The notes: generated by a model from the sequence alone, not told the origin. DNA of 64,000 nt from UBA7672 sp964550535 (GCA_964550535.1 CAZJZQ010000002.1:1-64000), one strand, 5' to 3'. Shown: positions 1 to 8,638, counted from the stretch's first letter. Made by a program: numbers and translations.

Positions 1-339
1 CTCCCTCCATCAGGGCGAGGCCAGTATGGGACTGTTGGAGTCTCCGCCGGAGAAATGAGGCTCTATCCTGCGATTTTTATCCGGTGTTCTGGGCGAAGGG
101 ATTGAATTGGTTGGGAAAGAAAATTCTCGCGGTTCAATCTGTCCTTCAGTTGACCGGGCTGCCGGCGGCGGCCCCCACCGTCTCGCCGCGAAGACGCGGC
201 GGTTACACCCTGCCGCTTTGCAGGGAAGGAGTTAGGGCGGCGCCGGGGAGAGATTCGTTTTCGCCGTGCGAGGGAAGCGCGGCCTGTGGATCAAATCGGC
301 GGATATTGACGCGGGCCGCCAACGTCTTCTAGTTCGGCC
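1..339. other. Upstream region without a recognisable gene
   Basis: I find no convincing coding sequence in the first 339 bases; the only longer open frame has a composition and translation that match no family I know. A short hairpin-forming stretch (CCCTGC, then GCAGGG after a six-base loop) sits near 209-226. The region ends at the ATG of guaA, so it probably holds the guaA promoter and the tail of an upstream transcript. Confidence 0.4.
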
Positions 340-1757
340 ATGGCGAGCAGCACCCCCACCCGACCGGCCCATGAACGCGTTCTGANNNNNNNNNNGCACG
401 CCCGCCTCGAAGACATACGCGTCGGCGCGCGGGCGTGCCGGTTCTGGGCATCTGCTATGGCCAGCAGGTGATGATGACGCAGCTGGGCGGGCGCGTGGAA
501 AGCGGGGCCAGCCGCGAGTTTGGCCGCGCCTTCATCGAGAAGGTGACGAACGATCCTTTCCTCGCCGGCCTGTTCGGCGCGGGCGATGAGCAGGTGTGGA
601 TGAGTCATGGCGACCATGTCGCCGAACTGGCGCCCGGCTTCGAGGTGATCGCGAAATCGCCCGGCGCGCCGCTGGCCGTGATCGCGGACCCGGCGCGGCG
701 TTTCTATGGCGTGCAGTTCCATCCCGAAGTGGTGCACACCACGCGCGGCCGCGATCTCCTCCGCAATTTCACGCATGGCGTGGCGGGGATGACGGGCGAC
801 TGGACGATGGCCGCGCTGCGCGCCGAACAGGTGGCGAAGATCCGCGCCGCTGTGGGCGGCGACAAGGTGATCTGCGGACTTTCGGGCGGCGTCGATTCAT
901 CTGTGGCGGCGGTGCTGATCCACGAGGCGATCGGCGACCAGCTGACGTGCGTGTTCGTCGATACGGGACTGATGCGCGCCAATGAGGCGGACGAGGTGGT
1001 GAGCCTGTTCCGTGGTCACTACAACATCCCGCTGATCCATGTGGATGCGAAGGACGCGTTCCTTGGCGGACTGGCCGGGGTGAGCGATCCGGAGAAGAAG
1101 CGGAAGTTCATCGGCAAGACGTTCATCGACATCTTCGAGCGTGAAGCGAAGAAGGTGGGCGGCGCCAAATTCCTGGCGCAGGGCACGCTGTATCCTGACG
1201 TGATCGAGAGCGTTGCATTCGATGGCGGGCCTTCGGTGACGATCAAGTCTCACCACAATGTCGGCGGCCTGCCCGAGAAGATGGGGTTGAAGCTGGTCGA
1301 ACCGCTGCGTGAACTGTTCAAGGACGAGGTGCGCGCGCTGGGCCGTGAGCTGGGGCTGCCGGAGACATTTGTGGGGCGGCATCCATTCCCGGGACCGGGC
1401 CTCGCCATCCGCATTCCGGGCGAGATCACGCCGGAACGCGTGGCCATCCTGCAGAAGGCCGATGCGATCTATCTGGAGGAGATCCGCAAGGCGGGTCTTT
1501 ATGACGATATCTGGCAGGCCTTCGCCGTGCTGTTGCCGGTGAAGACGGTGGGCGTGATGGGCGACGAGCGCACCTATGAAAGCGTGCTGGCGCTGCGCGC
1601 CGTGACGAGCACGGACGGCATGACAGCGGACTTTTATCACTTCCCGATGGACTTCCTTGGCAGAACCGCGACCCGCATCATCAACGAGGTAAAAGGCGTG
1701 AACCGCGTGGTCTATGACGTCACCAGCAAACCACCGGGCACGATCGAGTGGGAATGA
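340..1757 (+). CDS. guaA: GMP synthase (glutamine-hydrolysing), interrupted by a sequence gap
   Basis: Makes GMP from XMP, ATP and glutamine in the cytosol, the last step of guanine nucleotide synthesis. After the gap the class I amidotransferase domain shows the nucleophile Cys in GICYGQQ and the His/Glu pair in GVQFHPE. The ATP-pyrophosphatase domain has the P-loop LSGGVDSS, and the dimerisation domain has RHPFPGPGLAIR and the typical C-terminus KPPGTIEWE. The start at 340 (MASSTPTRPAHERVL) is chosen because HERVL is what precedes the conserved I-x-D-F-G-S-Q motif in this family. About 55 residues, including that motif, are missing and represented only by 10 N at 386-395, and frame is not kept across the run. 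The 43 bases after the gap look inverted (see separate entry). The gene is probably intact in the living genome. Confidence 0.93.
386..395. other. Assembly gap (10 N)
   Basis: Ten undetermined bases inside guaA. By comparison with the usual length of the glutaminase domain, roughly 165 bases are missing, so the run is a placeholder and not a measured length. Confidence 0.97.
396..438. repeat. guaA: Inverted 43-bp segment bounded by 9-bp inverted repeats in guaA
   Basis: The segment begins GCACGCCCG and ends CGGGCGTGC, perfect inverted repeats. Read as given it encodes ARPPRRHTRRRAGV, unlike any GMP synthase. Read as its reverse complement in the same frame it encodes ARPRADAYVFEAGV, directly followed by PVLGICYG, which fits the family (compare PRAPQ-VFEAGVPV in enterobacterial GuaA). 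The segment touches the N run, so a gap-closing or scaffold error is the simplest cause. A real hairpin-mediated flip is the alternative. Confidence 0.75.
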
Positions 1758-1886
1758 TTCAGAGCTTTTCCGGGCGGTCCGCCGCAGATCGGAAATCCAG
1801 CCTAGCGCTCTGAAAAGTCTCGAAAATCTGATCGACACATATCGCCGCCGTTTGCCGAGCAGCGTGACGGTGCGCGTGACGGCATG
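1751..1886. repeat. Structured intergenic repeat, copy A
   Basis: Starts at the guaA stop codon. Its first 100 bases align without gaps to 43098-43197 with 75 matches by hand count; similarity continues about 24 bases further apart from a 12-base insertion here. It contains an outer stem TCAGAGC (1759-1765) / GCTCTGA (1807-1813), an inner TTTCCG/CGGAAA pairing and a GGCG/CGCC tip. It lies between convergently transcribed genes, as does copy B, so a bidirectional terminator or REP-like element is plausible. The rest of the gap up to 2117 holds nothing I recognise. Confidence 0.7.
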
Positions 1887-2117
1887 CCCTCGGCCGCACG
1901 CCAGGATTGCGGCGCGCGATACGGTTCTCCTCGTTAGATAAGACGATCTTTGCGCCGCTTGGTTGGAACCGGAATCGAGTCGGAAACGACCGGAAATGAT
2001 CGGAAAGGCAGCGCTCGCCCGTTTGGAGAACAAAAACAGCTGGTTCCAACAAGCACATCTGAGAGGCCGCTCGAAGGCGGCGCCGGCGCTCGCTCCGAAC
2101 GCTTACTGCTTTCACGC

Positions 2118-4439
2118 TCAGCAGCGCGACCAGCCTGCGTTGCAGGAAATCTGGTTGTAGTGGTTCGAGATCGCCGTGTACTGCGCCAGCTCGGACGGCT
2201 GTCGCGCCAGCGGCGCCAGCGGCGGCTGCCCCTTCCAGTTGAACGACTGCGAGGCCCAGCCCTTGTCATACGCATGGGCGTTGCGCAGCGCCGCCAGATA
2301 GCGTTCCCGCCGCTCATCCGCCGCGCGCACGATCTCGGCGTTGACCACGTCCCGCGCACCCTTGCGCTTGACCATATCCAGCTTGTTCTGGTCGCCCAGG
2401 ATCGTATAGGCCTGCGCCGCCTCGTCGAGGTCGTAGAGCCCCGAAAAGCCGTCCGCCGCATAGATGTCCCCGATCGTCAGCAGCGCCAGCCGGCTGCCGC
2501 CGTCGGCCGCGACGCGCAGGTATCTCACGGCCTGCTCCAGTCCGGCCTTGTCGCTGTTGCGGCTCTCGAACGCGATCATCCGCCCAAGCTCGCCCGCGGC
2601 GACGGGGTCGCCGCCTTCAGCGGCGATGGCGAGATGGTTGCGCCCCGAATGCACGTCCTGCAGCGCGTTCCCATAGCCGCGTGAGAACGAGTAGAACACC
2701 GCCAGATAAGCGCGCTGCACATCCTTCTCCGCCGCCACGAGATACCAGCCGTGCGCCATATAGGGGTCGCCGTTGATGGTCTCGTGCTCGCCCATGAAGT
2801 AGGCGGCTTCGCCATCGCCTGCGTCGGCTGCGGCGCGCATCATCGTTAGCGCGCCGGGCTCGTCTTTCTCCACGCCAGCCCCCGATTTCTTCAGCAATGC
2901 CAGCGACCTCATCGCCTGCGCCACACCGGCGTCCGCCAGCGGCCTGAAGCCGGTGGCTGCGGCGACATAGTCGGCGACAGCGACGCGCTGCACAGCCGAA
3001 TCGAACGCCGCCTTCTCCGCTGGCGTCATCGCGCGTGGCTTCGCCGCGCGGGCCACGCGCGCCTCGCCGTATCCGTCCGGCCCGCGCTTCGCGACACGGA
3101 TTTCCGGGTCCCAGTCGATGTTCGACGGTGTCGGCGTCAGGTTCGCCTGCCACTTCGCCCATGCGATCGCTGTCGCCGGGGCCTGTGCAGGAAGCTGCGC
3201 CGGGAAGGTGCGCGGCTTCTTGTCGTGATAGGCCCGGCGCCAGATATCGAGCGCGATGCTCTCCTTGTCATTCCCGACCCGCGCGTTCCGCACGCCGCAG
3301 CGTTCCGAGGCCAGGCACCGTCCCAGAATAGATGCGACGGCGGCCGTCGCTTCATTGTCGCCCAGCCCGTGACGCGCCCAGAAGGCGATCGCCCACGCCT
3401 TCGCGGCCTTGTCGCGCAGCGGCGCGTCCGTGTTGATGGCGAACGGGACATATGTCTCCCAGTCAACGCTGTCCCACAGCCGCGCATACTCAGCCATGCC
3501 GAAGGCGTCGCCTCGAACCGCCAATGTCCGGATTGCGTTGACGTAGATGTAAGCGTTCATGACGCCGTTGGTCTGGCTCCGGCGCCACATGGGATCGTTG
3601 ATGCGGCCCTTCTCACGCGCCTCCAGCATTCGCCTGATGGTGGCGTCATCCGTCAGGCCCGTGGTGGTGTAATAATTGTTGGTCAGCCCCGAGGGCACTG
3701 AATTGTGGTCCATCGTGTAGAGAGCGAGGAAGACCTCCATCTGCAGCTTGTCCTGCGGTAGCATCAGCACCGGCGCATCACCCAGCGAGGCCAGCTGCGT
3801 CGGCGCGGGCCCAAGGCCGGCGACCGCGTGCGCCCATTGCACGGCGCTCGCCGGCGGACGCTCCGGAATCAGGTCGGGTCGTTGCACATTGGCGTTTCCG
3901 CCATAGCCTCGCGTCTTCCGGTAGTCCTGCATCGCCTTGCCGTGCCGCGCGTCGGCCTTCATGCCGCAAGGATTTCGATCGTTCATGCAGGGCGACACAG
4001 CATCGAGAATCGACGTCTCGCCAAGCGGCGTCTCGGGGCCAAAGTTCAGCGTGTGGACACGCCAGAACTCGATCCCCCAGGCCATCGCCAATTCTTGCGA
4101 CTTCGCGTTGCGCTCGAAGCCGAGCCGATAGTCGTTGTTGCGCAGGGGCACGATCAGTTCCTGCATGGCGGTGCGGTCGCACGCCGAAGCCAGCAGCCTG
4201 ATCGCGTCGCCAAACGCCTGTCCGTTCTTCCTGATCCATGCGTCGTCGAACTTGTTGGGAACCTTGTGGCGGCCGGCCGGCGTAAGGCCTTCCGCCAGCA
4301 GCTTGCGCGCAGCTGCGTCCGCCGGCGTTTCGGTGCGGGGCGTACACATGGCGGTCGGCGCAGCGGGCTCTTGCGCGAGGCTCGCCGTGCTCATCGACAC
4401 CGTCGCAACGAGAACTGCGCCCAGGGTGCGGATTCGCAT
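2118..4439 (-). CDS. Exported Sel1-repeat (TPR-like) protein
   Basis: A 773-residue protein with a clear signal peptide (MRIRTLGAVLVATVSMSTASLAQ, cut before EP), so it is exported to the periplasm or beyond. The C-terminal third carries several Sel1-like repeats, visible as A-D-A-G, A-A-E-G-G and A-A-D-G-G turns about 36 residues apart (for example AADAGDGEAAYFMG). Such repeats usually act as protein-interaction scaffolds. The long N-terminal part matches no family I can name. There is no enzymatic motif and I give no function. A 16-bp palindrome at 4493-4508 lies 54 bases upstream of the start codon. A second exported Sel1 protein lies on the other side of the adjacent regulator gene, which suggests the three belong together. 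Confidence 0.75.
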   Translation of the reverse strand: MRIRTLGAVLVATVSMSTASLAQEPAAPTAMCTPRTETPADAAARKLLAEGLTPAGRHKVPNKFDDAWIRKNGQAFGDAIRLLASACDRTAMQELIVPLRNNDYRLGFERNAKSQELAMAWGIEFWRVHTLNFGPETPLGETSILDAVSPCMNDRNPCGMKADARHGKAMQDYRKTRGYGGNANVQRPDLIPERPPASAVQWAHAVAGLGPAPTQLASLGDAPVLMLPQDKLQMEVFLALYTMDHNSVPSGLTNNYYTTTGLTDDATIRRMLEAREKGRINDPMWRRSQTNGVMNAYIYVNAIRTLAVRGDAFGMAEYARLWDSVDWETYVPFAINTDAPLRDKAAKAWAIAFWARHGLGDNEATAAVASILGRCLASERCGVRNARVGNDKESIALDIWRRAYHDKKPRTFPAQLPAQAPATAIAWAKWQANLTPTPSNIDWDPEIRVAKRGPDGYGEARVARAAKPRAMTPAEKAAFDSAVQRVAVADYVAAATGFRPLADAGVAQAMRSLALLKKSGAGVEKDEPGALTMMRAAADAGDGEAAYFMGEHETINGDPYMAHGWYLVAAEKDVQRAYLAVFYSFSRGYGNALQDVHSGRNHLAIAAEGGDPVAAGELGRMIAFESRNSDKAGLEQAVRYLRVAADGGSRLALLTIGDIYAADGFSGLYDLDEAAQAYTILGDQNKLDMVKRKGARDVVNAEIVRAADERRERYLAALRNAHAYDKGWASQSFNWKGQPPLAPLARQPSELAQYTAISNHYNQISCNAGWSRC

Positions 4440-4492
4440 GCGAGTCTCCCGGTGTTTTGGCGACAGTCTAACGCAGCAAGCGACCTCCCAAA

Positions 4493-4508
4493 TAACCCCG
4501 CGGGGTTA
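4493..4508. promoter_or_regulatory. Perfect 16-bp palindrome, candidate operator 1
   Basis: TAACCCCGCGGGGTTA is a perfect palindrome located 54-69 bases upstream of the Sel1-protein gene that reads leftward from 4439. An almost identical site (15 of 16 bases) lies at 6371-6386 upstream of the second Sel1 gene. The LuxR-type regulator between them is the obvious candidate to bind both; that link is inference. Confidence 0.55.
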
Positions 4509-4528
4509 ACGACCGGGTGCGGCTTCGG

Positions 4529-6259
4529 TCAGGTTTGAGATACATGCTCCAGCGTGTCCGACAGGAACCCCGCAAGACGATCGATCACCAGCTCCGGATG
4601 TTCATGTATGAGCTGCATGCCTGCGTCGGGGATCACGTCCAGCGTGCAATCTGGAATCCCGACAAGATAGGCGGAAACCGCGTCCGCGCGCATCACCCTG
4701 TCATCATCGCCATGCAGCCAGAGTTGCGGGACACGCACCGCCTTATGGTCGGCTTCCCAGCCGGACATGGACGAGACGCTGTCGCGCACCCAGGCGTCAG
4801 GCCCCTGCTGCACGACATGATAGACGCCGTGCTTGAGGATCGCGCGGATTTCCGGATCGTCCATCAGCTTCAGATCGCGCGGGCTCGCGGCCAGATAGTT
4901 GCGCAGGAAAGCGTCGACGCCGCGGCGTCTGTAGGCTGCGATTCCGAGCCGCGTCATCAGTCCCATCATGGATGGCGCATAGCGCGCGGCGACGGACGCA
5001 AGCCGGGTCTGGGCGTCCATGTGCGCCAGATTCCGGTCGTTGAACACGGGCACGCCGGCCGCGATCATCACCAGACCGGCGGCGCGCTCGCCCAGGGCGG
5101 TTGCGATGCGGCAAGCGTGGCTGGCGCCGACCTTGGTCGAGGCGACGACCAGCCTGTCGAGGCCCAGATGATCGGCCACGGCCAGGGCATCCTGCACCAC
5201 GATGCTTTCATACACGGCGCGAGAGCGCGCCGCCGACGTGAAGCCGAAGCCGGGCCGTGACGGGCACACAAGCCGGATCGAGGCGCGGGCGGCGGCGGCC
5301 AGGAAACGCTGGGTGAAGAATGGTCCCTGAATGAGGCCATGCACGAACATGACTGTGCGCTCGCCTTCTCCGAAGACATAGAAGGCCGTCTCGCGTCCTG
5401 CGTTGAGGGGCAGGAGTTGCATGTCACGCCGCGGCGCAGACCAGAGTTCGCGTGTCTCATTGTCTGTCGCGGGCGCGTGAAGGCGCAGGAGATAGGCGAT
5501 GCTGGCCGAGAGCTGTAGCACGTCGGGCATGCGAGCGCATCCCGCCTTCCGCAGAATGGCCTTGGATTGCACCTTGATGGTTTCCGGGGAGCGGCCACGT
5601 TGCTCGGCGATCTCCTTCGCGCTGAGACTATTGAGATAGCCTTCGAGCACGTCGGTCTCGCTCTCGCTGAGGCCGAAGGCCTCGCCAAGGCGTGTCACGA
5701 GTTCACGCGACCAGTTGATGTAGGACACGGCGACAGAGAGCGCAGCATGATCGTCCGGCGGGCGCTGGATGAGCGCGAGGCATGAACGTGCCTGTGGCTC
5801 CTCGACCGTGGCGAGGATGATCTGGTCGCGCCGCATCGCGTCCGTCGTTTCGCCAAGGGCGTTGCGCTTCAGCACGCCGAGCGCCGCGCCGTCGAACGGG
5901 AGATCGTCAAGCGGGCAGGGGAAAGCGCGCCCCGTCAGGCGCTCGGCCGCGGCGTTGCCGCGGACGGACAGGTCCATGCGGTTGATGGTGAACCGGGCGT
6001 GGAATGTTTCCGCACGCGCCAGCGCCGACATCGCCTCCTCGCGTTCGACGGCGCGCGCCAGCCGCTCGGCATGCGCGCCGAATTTCGCATCGAGGGCGAC
6101 GCGTACATCCTCCCCCGGCGCGGGCGCCTCCTCGCCCGGCAATCGCGCAAGGAATCGCTGTGCGATCGCGACCAGATCGTCGAACCGGCCAGGCTCTTCC
6201 GGCGTCGCATAGGCGGCGTCCAGCAGGTCGGCGAGATCATCCGGCCGAACCGGCTCCAT
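4529..6259 (-). CDS. LuxR-type HTH regulator fused to an alpha/beta-hydrolase-fold domain
   Basis: A 576-residue fusion. Residues 1-190 are an N-terminal, possibly PAS-like sensory part. Residues about 195-245 form a LuxR/GerE helix-turn-helix (LSESETDVLEGYLN, SAKEIAEQRGRSPETIKVQ). Residues about 300-570 form an alpha/beta-hydrolase fold with the oxyanion-side FVHGL, an acid-loop Asp in LHGDDDRV (about 517-520) and a His in IHEHP (about 552-554). The nucleophile elbow, normally G-x-S-x-G, reads A-S-T-K-V (373-377), so the usual Ser is replaced by Thr and both flanking Gly are lost. The domain may therefore bind a ligand without hydrolysing it. No signal peptide or membrane segment is seen. 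It probably controls the two flanking Sel1-protein genes through the palindromes at 4493 and 6371; the ligand is unknown. Confidence 0.8.
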   Translation of the reverse strand: MEPVRPDDLADLLDAAYATPEEPGRFDDLVAIAQRFLARLPGEEAPAPGEDVRVALDAKFGAHAERLARAVEREEAMSALARAETFHARFTINRMDLSVRGNAAAERLTGRAFPCPLDDLPFDGAALGVLKRNALGETTDAMRRDQIILATVEEPQARSCLALIQRPPDDHAALSVAVSYINWSRELVTRLGEAFGLSESETDVLEGYLNSLSAKEIAEQRGRSPETIKVQSKAILRKAGCARMPDVLQLSASIAYLLRLHAPATDNETRELWSAPRRDMQLLPLNAGRETAFYVFGEGERTVMFVHGLIQGPFFTQRFLAAAARASIRLVCPSRPGFGFTSAARSRAVYESIVVQDALAVADHLGLDRLVVASTKVGASHACRIATALGERAAGLVMIAAGVPVFNDRNLAHMDAQTRLASVAARYAPSMMGLMTRLGIAAYRRRGVDAFLRNYLAASPRDLKLMDDPEIRAILKHGVYHVVQQGPDAWVRDSVSSMSGWEADHKAVRVPQLWLHGDDDRVMRADAVSAYLVGIPDCTLDVIPDAGMQLIHEHPELVIDRLAGFLSDTLEHVSQT

Positions 6260-6370
6260 CCTGGCGAGATCCTCGTTTCTGGCGTTACCCGCAGAGGCTT
6301 AGGCCCGGCCCGCATCAAGGCAAGAAAAAACACTGTTAGCTCTGAAATCTGCGCCAACCGGCCGCGCGGC

Positions 6371-6386
6371 TAACCCCGCGGGGTGA
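6371..6386. promoter_or_regulatory. Near-perfect 16-bp palindrome, candidate operator 2
   Basis: TAACCCCGCGGGGTGA matches the perfect palindrome at 4493-4508 in 15 of 16 positions. It sits in the divergent region between the LuxR/hydrolase regulator (start 6259) and the Sel1 gene starting at 6458, 72 bases before that start. It could serve both control of the target and autoregulation. Confidence 0.55.
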
Positions 6387-6457
6387 TGCGCGCCGTGCGC
6401 CCTTTGCCGCATGATGGAGGCGCCAGAACCAGTCCGCCGGACAATAGGGGGAACAGC

Positions 6458-7147
6458 ATGTTTGCACGGACGATAGCCGGCTTGCTGGTCCTCGCGTTCG
6501 CCACGCCCGGCTGGGCCGACCAGCAATCGTCCTCGGCGCCGGCGCAAGTCCGGCCAGCGCTCATCGATGGGATGGACCCGGATATCGCCATCGGCATGAA
6601 GCTCGCCGAAGCCTCGATCGCCACTCGTGATCGCGCCGGCGCTGTCAAGATCTATCGCGAGATGTGCGGCGGCCCCTTGAAGGCAGGCTCCGGCAAGCCG
6701 TGCACGGCCCTGGGCAAGCTGAGCTACGAGATCGGGGAACGCTCTGGCCCGCGGGCAAGTTTCCAGACAGCCTGCACCAGGTCTGACTACGAAGGCTGCT
6801 ACCTGCTCGCCGAAATGATGCGCAATGGCGAGGGCGGCGCGGAGGACCAATCCGGCGCGCACGGCAAATACACAGTGGCCTGCGTCATGGGGAAGTTGCC
6901 GCAGGCCTGCTACAATGTCGGGATGTATGAGCAGTACACGCTTCGTAACCCGAAGAATGCTGCGGCGTATTACGATACCGCATGCGAAGGCGGTGTCGCT
7001 GATGCGTGCTTTTTCCGTGGCATGATTCTTCGCGACGACCCCGAACTCAAGGATGTGGCGGCGGCCAAGGCGTCGGTCAGCCGCTCCTGCACGCTTGGCA
7101 ACAAGGGCGCTTGCGAGGTCCTGAACGACCCGGCGGAGTGGAAATAA
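6458..7147 (+). CDS. Exported cysteine-rich Sel1/Hcp-like repeat protein
   Basis: A 229-residue protein with signal peptide (MFARTIAGLLVLAFATPGWA, cut before DQQ). The mature part consists of Sel1-like repeats, each with a spaced Cys pair, as in SYEIGERSGPRASFQTACTR followed by YEGCYLLAEMMRNGEGG, then TVACVMGKLPQACYNVG, TACEGGVADACFFRG and SCTLGNKGACEVL. This regular pairing resembles the disulfide-stapled Helicobacter cysteine-rich (Hcp) proteins and suggests an oxidised extracytoplasmic fold. The start at 6458 is preferred over an in-frame ATG at 6383 because it follows a GGGGGA ribosome-binding site and gives a signal peptide. A palindrome at 6371-6386 upstream matches the one before the other Sel1 gene. 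Precise role unknown. Confidence 0.8.
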   Translation: MFARTIAGLLVLAFATPGWADQQSSSAPAQVRPALIDGMDPDIAIGMKLAEASIATRDRAGAVKIYREMCGGPLKAGSGKPCTALGKLSYEIGERSGPRASFQTACTRSDYEGCYLLAEMMRNGEGGAEDQSGAHGKYTVACVMGKLPQACYNVGMYEQYTLRNPKNAAAYYDTACEGGVADACFFRGMILRDDPELKDVAAAKASVSRSCTLGNKGACEVLNDPAEWK

Positions 7148-7265
7148 ACTGGGCCGCGAGCAGAGGCCGGAGGCCGTTTAGGCTGATCGGCCGCGACGGC
7201 ATGCGACTCTGGATCAGAGCCTTGCGGCATTCTCCCTGATCCGCGCGAGGAGTTCAGTCCCGCAG

Positions 7266-8400
7266 TGTGATGGAATCAGTCAAGCTGATCCTTCATTGCG
7301 GGAGGCGTTATGGGATATCAGCCAGGCGACCTACTTCGCGTGGAAGAAGAAGTATTCGGGTCTGTTGCCGCCCGAGATGCGCCGGCTGAAGCAGCTTGAG
7401 GAAGAGAACGCCCGGCTGAAGCGGATCGTGGCGGACCTGTCGCTCGACAAGGAGATGCTGCAGGATATCGTCCGCCGAAAGCTCTGAGGCTTGGTCGTAA
7501 GCGTGAGCTCATCGACGAGGCGCGTACAGAGTGGAAGGTGTCGATTCGGCGCGCCTGCGAGGTCGTCGGCGCCGTGAGATCGACCTACCACTACCGCTCT
7601 GTGCGACCCGGCCAGGCCAGTCTCAGAAAACGCATTCGGGAGATCGCGGAGGCGCGTGTTCGCTTTGGCTATCGGCGCATTCACGTCCTCCTTCGTCGCG
7701 AGGGATGGCGCGTGAACGAGAAGCGGATCTACCGCCTCTATCGGGAGGAACGCCTGCAACTGCGTAAGAAAATGCCGCGGCGGCGCGTGAAGGCGGCGCT
7801 GCGCAATGACCGCGCACCGCCTTCACGCGCCAACGAGGTCTGGTCGATGGACTTTGTGCATGATCAGCTGGCGACAGGACGGAAGATGCGCGTCCTGACG
7901 GTCGTGGATGCATTCTCGCGGTATTCGCCCGTGCTCGACGCGCGCTTCGCCTACAGAGGAGAGGATGTCGTGCGAACGCTCGACCAGACATGTCGGCGCA
8001 CCGGCTATCCCAAGCGGATCAGGGTCGATCAGGGCTCGGAGTTTATCTCCCGCGATCTCGATCTGTGGGCGTATCAGCATGACGTCACGCTCGACTTCTC
8101 GCGCCCCGGCAAGCCGAGAGACAATGCGTTCATCGAAAGCTTCAACGGCAAGTTCCGCGCTGAGTGCCTCAACGCTCACTGGTTCCTTGGGCTCGAAGAT
8201 GCCCGCGAAAAGCTGGAGGCTTGGCGCAGAGACTACAACGAGCTACGACCGCACAGCGTGATCGGGAACACCCCCCCAGCCGAGTTGCACGACGCCACCG
8301 GCGCATCCAGCCCGCCGGATCAAGCAGGCCGAAAACTCTGCGCCCGGATGGTCCAAAGTTGGGTAGCACCTCAACACCTTAACTCGGTGTTCACGGAACC
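7266..8400 (+). mobile_element. IS3-family insertion sequence (ends approximate)
   Basis: Contains an OrfA fragment and an OrfB with an intact DDE triad, the organisation of IS3-family elements with a -1 frameshift. I could not find convincing terminal inverted repeats, so both boundaries are estimates: the left from the start of OrfA-like similarity, the right from where OrfB similarity should stop. The OrfA start appears damaged, so the copy may be inactive. Confidence 0.75.
7296..7487 (+). pseudogene. IS3-family transposase OrfA, N-terminally truncated or frameshifted
   Basis: Encodes 63 residues matching the C-terminal half of IS3-type OrfA: the helix-turn-helix tail ISQATYFAWKKKYSG, then the leucine zipper RRLKQLEEENARLKRIV. 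The usual 90-100-residue protein would need about 40 more N-terminal residues. A different frame just upstream reads GRRYGIS, which would join ISQATYF, so a single-base frameshift near 7300 is a possible cause. Near the end, the CCGAAAGC run at about 7475-7485 allows a -1 slip into the OrfB frame (reading ALRLGRKRELIDEARTEWKV), which is how these elements make OrfAB. Confidence 0.7.
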
Positions 8401-8638
8401 GGCAGCAGCCCAGACGCCGCAGTTGTGGTTTCAAGGGGCAGGGCGCCTGCGGTCGGTAACGACTGCACGGTTTAACTCGCGTTGGATGCGGTCGGCATCT
8501 TGCCCGCGATACGGCGAGCAATTCACTCTACAATCGAGCGAACAAGGTGTGATGACGGTGGCTCGGAGCTTCTTATGCGTCGACTGCCACCATCACTGGG
8601 GCGCCGAGGGAGCCGGCCGCCGTAAATCCCTCCACTAA
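7538..8638 (+). CDS. IS3-family transposase OrfB (DDE integrase core)
   Basis: The catalytic part of an IS3 transposase. After an HTH_21-type region (RRIHVLLRREGWRVNEKRIYR) comes the rve core with the three acidic residues: Asp in SMDFVHDQL, Asp in RVDQGSEF, and Glu in FNGKFRAECLN. The normal tail LRPHSVIGNTPPAEL is present at about residue 245. The last 80-100 residues run beyond the usual OrfB end, are compositionally different and overlap the next gene on the opposite strand, so they are probably read-through past the element. The coding frame is open upstream to about 7480, consistent with expression as an OrfAB frameshift product; the GTG at 7538 is only the first start-like codon. Confidence 0.8.
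   Translation: MSIRRACEVVGAVRSTYHYRSVRPGQASLRKRIREIAEARVRFGYRRIHVLLRREGWRVNEKRIYRLYREERLQLRKKMPRRRVKAALRNDRAPPSRANEVWSMDFVHDQLATGRKMRVLTVVDAFSRYSPVLDARFAYRGEDVVRTLDQTCRRTGYPKRIRVDQGSEFISRDLDLWAYQHDVTLDFSRPGKPRDNAFIESFNGKFRAECLNAHWFLGLEDAREKLEAWRRDYNELRPHSVIGNTPPAELHDATGASSPPDQAGRKLCARMVQSWVAPQHLNSVFTEPAAAQTPQLWFQGAGRLRSVTTARFNSRWMRSASCPRYGEQFTLQSSEQGVMTVARSFLCVDCHHHWGAEGAGRRKSLH

Noticed and set aside
8300..8638. C-terminal extension of the IS3 OrfB with a possible zinc-finger-like Cys pair (SFLCVDCHHHW)
   Set aside because: It lies beyond the usual OrfB end and overlaps the 3' end of the opposite-strand gene; most likely read-through.
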